DNA of 64,000 nucleotides from Faecalicatena contorta (GTDB lineage Bacteria > Bacillota > Clostridia > Lachnospirales > Lachnospiraceae). This document shows, piece after piece, positions 61,029 through 64,000 of the stretch. A program made the position numbers and the translations under genes. The stretch covers positions 1-64,000 of the forward strand of contig NZ_JAFBIX010000008.1 of NCBI RefSeq assembly GCF_021531895.1, written 5' to 3'. The notes below the pieces were generated by a model. It did not search any database. It saw only the letters and a program-made list of their open reading frames with translations, and was not told where the DNA came from. Position 1 is the first letter of the stretch. Each line of letters starts with the position of its first letter.

Positions 61029-62783
61029 CTACATCTTACGAAATCTGTTATACCGATGTGCAGATAACTCTTCCTGAGTCAAATCCCCGTAATCTCGCAA
61101 GAATCGTTCCATTTCTCTTGCTAACATCTGTGTCATCTGCTTCAAATTCTGCACGGTAAAATGTGGCGGTTCTGGGAATACCTTTTCTACAATTCCCATG
61201 TGATACAGATCTTCTGCCGTCAGGCGCATGACCTCAGCCGCTTCTTTTGCTTTCGTACTGTCTTTCCACAGAATACTTGCAAATCCTTCCGGCGACAGAA
61301 TAGAATAAATAGAATTCTCTAACATCCATACTTCATCTGCCACAGCCATAGCTAACGCGCCACCGCTTCCACCTTCTCCAATAATCATAGACAAGACTGG
61401 AACCTTTAAGCTGGACATTTCATAGAGATTTCTTGCAATAGCCTCTCCCTGTCCCCGCTCTTCTGCCTCCAGTCCACAGAAAGCTCCCGGGGTATCCACA
61501 AAGCAGATAACTGGACGTTGGAACTTTTCAGCCTGTTTCATCAGTCTCAATGCTTTGCGATATCCTTCTGGTGAAGGCATCCCGAAGTTTCGCTCGATAT
61601 TTTCCTTCGTATTGGTTCCTTTCGCCTGCGCAATCACGGTAACCGGGATGCCATGGAATCTTGCCACACCACCGATGATTGCCTTATCATCCCCATAATA
61701 ACGATCCCCGTGAAATTCAACAAAGTCTGTAAATAATGCCTGAATATAGTCGCTTCCTACCGGGCGATCATTCATTCGGGAGAGTAAGACACGATCCCAT
61801 GCTCCCGCCAGATGATTATGAAGCGGAAGATCCTCATCTGTCTTCATTTTGCCAATTTCATTCATATCCTGCGATTTGTTCTCTGCCAGATTCGACTTCA
61901 TCTTCTCAGGATTCGATGCATCCTCTTTTTCATGCAGCTTCAGAATCTGAGACAAAGTTTCCTTCAACTGTGGACGTTCCACAATGGCATCAATAAATCC
62001 ATGCTCCAGAAGAAATTCTGAACGCTGAAATCCTTTCGGAAGCTTCTGTCCAATTGTCTGTTCAATCACTCTTGGACCCGCAAATCCGATCAATGCTTTC
62101 GGCTCTGCCAGAATCACATCTCCGAGCATCGCAAAACTTGCGGTCACGCCACCAGTCGTCGGATCCGTCAGCACACTGATATACAGAAGGCCGGCATCAC
62201 TGTGACGCTTTAACGCTGCAGAAGTCTTCGCCATCTGCATCAGGGATACGATTCCTTCCTGCATTCTGGCACCACCAGAACATGCGAATAAGATTACCGG
62301 TAGCTTCTCCTGGGTGGCACGCTCTACCATTCTTGCAATCTTCTCGCCCACAACTTCACCCATACTGGCCATCAGAAACCGTCCATCACAGACACCAACA
62401 GCCGTCTCTGTTCCGTTGATGCTTATTTTCCCTGTAACCACAGCTTCTTCCAGCCCTGTCTTTTCCTTCAGACCTTCCAACTTCTCTTCATAGCCTTTAT
62501 AATTCAACGGATTGCGAGTGGTAAGTCCCTGATCCCATTCTTCAAAGGTTCCCTCATCCGCAATCATTTCAACCCTATGATATGCATGTACACGGAAATA
62601 TCCTCCACATTTTGGACAGATATAATAACCGTTTTTCACATCTTCCGTAATGATTGCTCCGCCACATTTATTACATTTACGCAAAAGTCCTTCTGGAACT
62701 TCTGGTCTTGATGCGCCCAGATCAATATAATTTTTCCTTCCTGAATGTAATCTGGTCTTCTTAAACATGTTATCTAACTTCAT
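61029..62783 (-). CDS. accDA: Fused acetyl-CoA carboxylase carboxyltransferase, beta + alpha subunits
   Basis: A 584-residue fusion: AccD part (1-285) with a Cys4 zinc ribbon (CNKCGG...CPKCGG, about 35-60) and [11 protein letters not shown]; a short linker; then AccA part (325-584) with [26 protein letters not shown] and GEGGSGGAL. The two subunits are separate in most bacteria. It transfers carboxyl from biotin to acetyl-CoA. It starts 13 nt after accC. Confidence 0.92.
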   Translation of the reverse strand: MKLDNMFKKTRLHSGRKNYIDLGASRPEVPEGLLRKCNKCGGAIITEDVKNGYYICPKCGGYFRVHAYHRVEMIADEGTFEEWDQGLTTRNPLNYKGYEEKLEGLKEKTGLEEAVVTGKISINGTETAVGVCDGRFLMASMGEVVGEKIARMVERATQEKLPVILFACSGGARMQEGIVSLMQMAKTSAALKRHSDAGLLYISVLTDPTTGGVTASFAMLGDVILAEPKALIGFAGPRVIEQTIGQKLPKGFQRSEFLLEHGFIDAIVERPQLKETLSQILKLHEKEDASNPEKMKSNLAENKSQDMNEIGKMKTDEDLPLHNHLAGAWDRVLLSRMNDRPVGSDYIQALFTDFVEFHGDRYYGDDKAIIGGVARFHGIPVTVIAQAKGTNTKENIERNFGMPSPEGYRKALRLMKQAEKFQRPVICFVDTPGAFCGLEAEERGQGEAIARNLYEMSSLKVPVLSMIIGEGGSGGALAMAVADEVWMLENSIYSILSPEGFASILWKDSTKAKEAAEVMRLTAEDLYHMGIVEKVFPEPPHFTVQNLKQMTQMLAREMERFLRDYGDLTQEELSAHRYNRFRKM

Positions 62784-62795
62784 AGAACGTCACCT

Positions 62796-64000
62796 TTACA
62801 TCTTTTCGATAAACTCAATATCTATATTGCCGGCAAGATAATCCGGATGATTCAATATCTCATACTGATAATCCACGTTGGTATCGATTCCTTCAATAAT
62901 CACTTCTCCTAATGCACACTGCATCTTGCGGATTGCTTCATTACGATTCTTCGCCCATACGATCAGCTTCGCTACCATGGAATCATAATACGGCGGAATG
63001 GTGTATCCGCTATATATAGCAGAATCAATACGGATTCCCTTTCCTCCCGGCAGATACATATCCGTGATAGTCCCTGGGGAAGGGCGAAATCCTTTCTCGG
63101 GATTCTCTGCATTAATTCGGCATTCAATCGCATGACCGCTCAGGTGGACTTCATCCTGTGTATAAGATAATTTTTTGCCGGACGCGATACGGATCTGCTC
63201 TTTGATCAGATCAATTCCCGTCACCCATTCCGTCACCGGATGCTCTACCTGAATTCGTGTATTCATTTCCATAAAGTAAAAATTTCCATTCTTCTCCAGC
63301 AAGAATTCTATGGTTCCCGCATTGACATAATTAGCTGCTTTTGCCGCCTTTACTGCCGCCTCGCCCATCCTGGTCCGTAATTCTTCGGTCAGGGCTATGG
63401 ATGGTGATTCTTCGATCATCTTCTGATGATTACGCTGAATCGAACAGTCACGCTCACCCAGATGAATCACATTTCCATAACTGTCTGCCAGGATCTGGAA
63501 CTCAATATGCCTCGGATGCTGTACAAAATGTTCGATATACATGGTGTTATCGCCAAAGGCCATCTGCGTTTCCTTCTGTGCTGTCTGGAAACTCTGCTCG
63601 AATTCTTCCGGTGTATTCGCAACTCGCATTCCTTTTCCACCGCCGCCAAGAGCCGCTTTGACGATGACTGGATAGCCGATCTTAGCTGCGATTCGAGCTC
63701 CTGTCTGGGCATCATAGATTGGTTCTGTACTGCCCGGAATCACTGGGACACCTGCTGCTACCATGGTATTTCTTGCTTCCTGCTTGTTGCCAAGTTTTGC
63801 GATGACCTGTGAACCCGGTCCGATAAACGTTATATTGCACTGTTCACACAATTCTGCGAACTTGCTGTTCTCTGATAAGAAACCAAAGCCCGGGTGGATG
63901 GCATCTGCCCCCGTCACGATCGTAGCACTTAAGATTCGATCCATGCTCAGATAACTCTCGCTGGATGGAGCAGGCCCGATACAGACCGCCTCATCCGCCA
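62796..64000 (-). CDS. accC: Acetyl-CoA carboxylase biotin carboxylase subunit (partial, runs off the window)
   Basis: The minus-strand frame stays open to the right edge (64000), upstream of an internal ATG at 63944: ADEAVCIGPAPSSESYLSM precedes IHPGFGFLSEN. At least 400 codons are present, with the ATP-grasp motifs GGGGKGMR, ERDCSIQRNHQK, EMNTRIQVEHPVTE and the C-terminal RPSPGTI. It carboxylates biotin. The first residues (the KILIANRGEIA region) lie outside. Confidence 0.95.
   Translation of the reverse strand, partial: ADEAVCIGPAPSSESYLSMDRILSATIVTGADAIHPGFGFLSENSKFAELCEQCNITFIGPGSQVIAKLGNKQEARNTMVAAGVPVIPGSTEPIYDAQTGARIAAKIGYPVIVKAALGGGGKGMRVANTPEEFEQSFQTAQKETQMAFGDNTMYIEHFVQHPRHIEFQILADSYGNVIHLGERDCSIQRNHQKMIEESPSIALTEELRTRMGEAAVKAAKAANYVNAGTIEFLLEKNGNFYFMEMNTRIQVEHPVTEWVTGIDLIKEQIRIASGKKLSYTQDEVHLSGHAIECRINAENPEKGFRPSPGTITDMYLPGGKGIRIDSAIYSGYTIPPYYDSMVAKLIVWAKNRNEAIRKMQCALGEVIIEGIDTNVDYQYEILNHPDYLAGNIDIEFIEKM

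Overview
The window comes from a spore-forming, anaerobic, amino-acid-fermenting Firmicute, most likely of the Lachnospiraceae (Dorea / Clostridium scindens-like range). This is inferred from the spoIIA-sigF-spoVA sporulation operon, [FeFe]-hydrogenase maturases, a selenium-dependent D-proline reductase (Stickland fermentation), a T-box-controlled valS and a fused AccD-AccA carboxyltransferase. No 16S rRNA or other taxonomic marker is present, so the genus is not fixed.

Region 1 (1-18.6 kb) is a compact selenium and proline-reductase island. A TauE/SafE-type permease (149-1015) comes first. The prd genes follow on the minus strand (prdC, prdA, a small protein, prdB, then prdD-prdE). prdB is read through an in-frame TGA as selenocysteine. 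The tRNA-Sec gene (selC, 7445-7542) lies directly upstream, and proline racemase prdF (7848-8882) is divergent. After a TetR regulator come a selenium-trafficking operon (cysteine desulfurase-like enzyme, YedE permease, TusA-like protein, DUF3343 carrier), then selD-selA-selB-lysR and yedF. SelD is itself TGA-encoded (Sec16). The island therefore carries a consumer of selenium, the uptake and activation genes, and the decoding apparatus.

Region 2 (18.7-26.3 kb) holds a PHP phosphoesterase, a small alarmone synthetase-like protein, a corrinoid adenosyltransferase, a PTS EIIC-type permease, an ABC / CARDB / MacB-type export operon and a tRNA-Gly(CCC). A compact type I toxin-antitoxin module (26.35-26.62 kb) follows.

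Region 3 (26.6-35.7 kb) is a decaying catabolic operon divergent from an IclR regulator: a DapA-like lyase and a LarA-like racemase (both truncated and joined by an apparent deletion), a GlpA-like FAD oxidoreductase, a second FAD oxidoreductase, a DUF1667 gene split by an IS110-family (IS1111-type) element, a D-2-hydroxyacid dehydrogenase and an AEC transporter.

Region 4 (35.7-50.9 kb) is core chromosome: Na/Pi cotransporter, spoIIAA-spoIIAB-sigF-(54-aa membrane peptide)-spoVAA-AB-AC-AD-AE, a TPR protein, a 44-aa ORF, folC, an LTA-synthase-like sulfatase, and valS with its T-box.

Region 5 (51-64 kb) has a 5'-truncated flavin reductase, an AEC transporter, a zinc-type macrodomain protein, a deoxyinosine/uracil glycosylase-like protein, hydE-hydF, an aspartase-family lyase, a sirtuin, a HAD hydrolase, and a fatty-acid cluster (MarR/FabT-like, FabK/NMO-like, accDA fusion, accC running off the window).

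The most unexpected structure is a dispersed family of GGGGAC-ended palindromic repeats (five copies, 38-55 kb). Every copy begins 0-1 nt after a stop codon; two sit inside the spoVA operon, and one adjoins a gene that has lost its 5' end. Also worth a look are the guide-RNA-like 3' region of the IS1111 element, the mRNA end-pairing of the toxin module, and a promoter-led structured RNA candidate at 1.1-1.4 kb.
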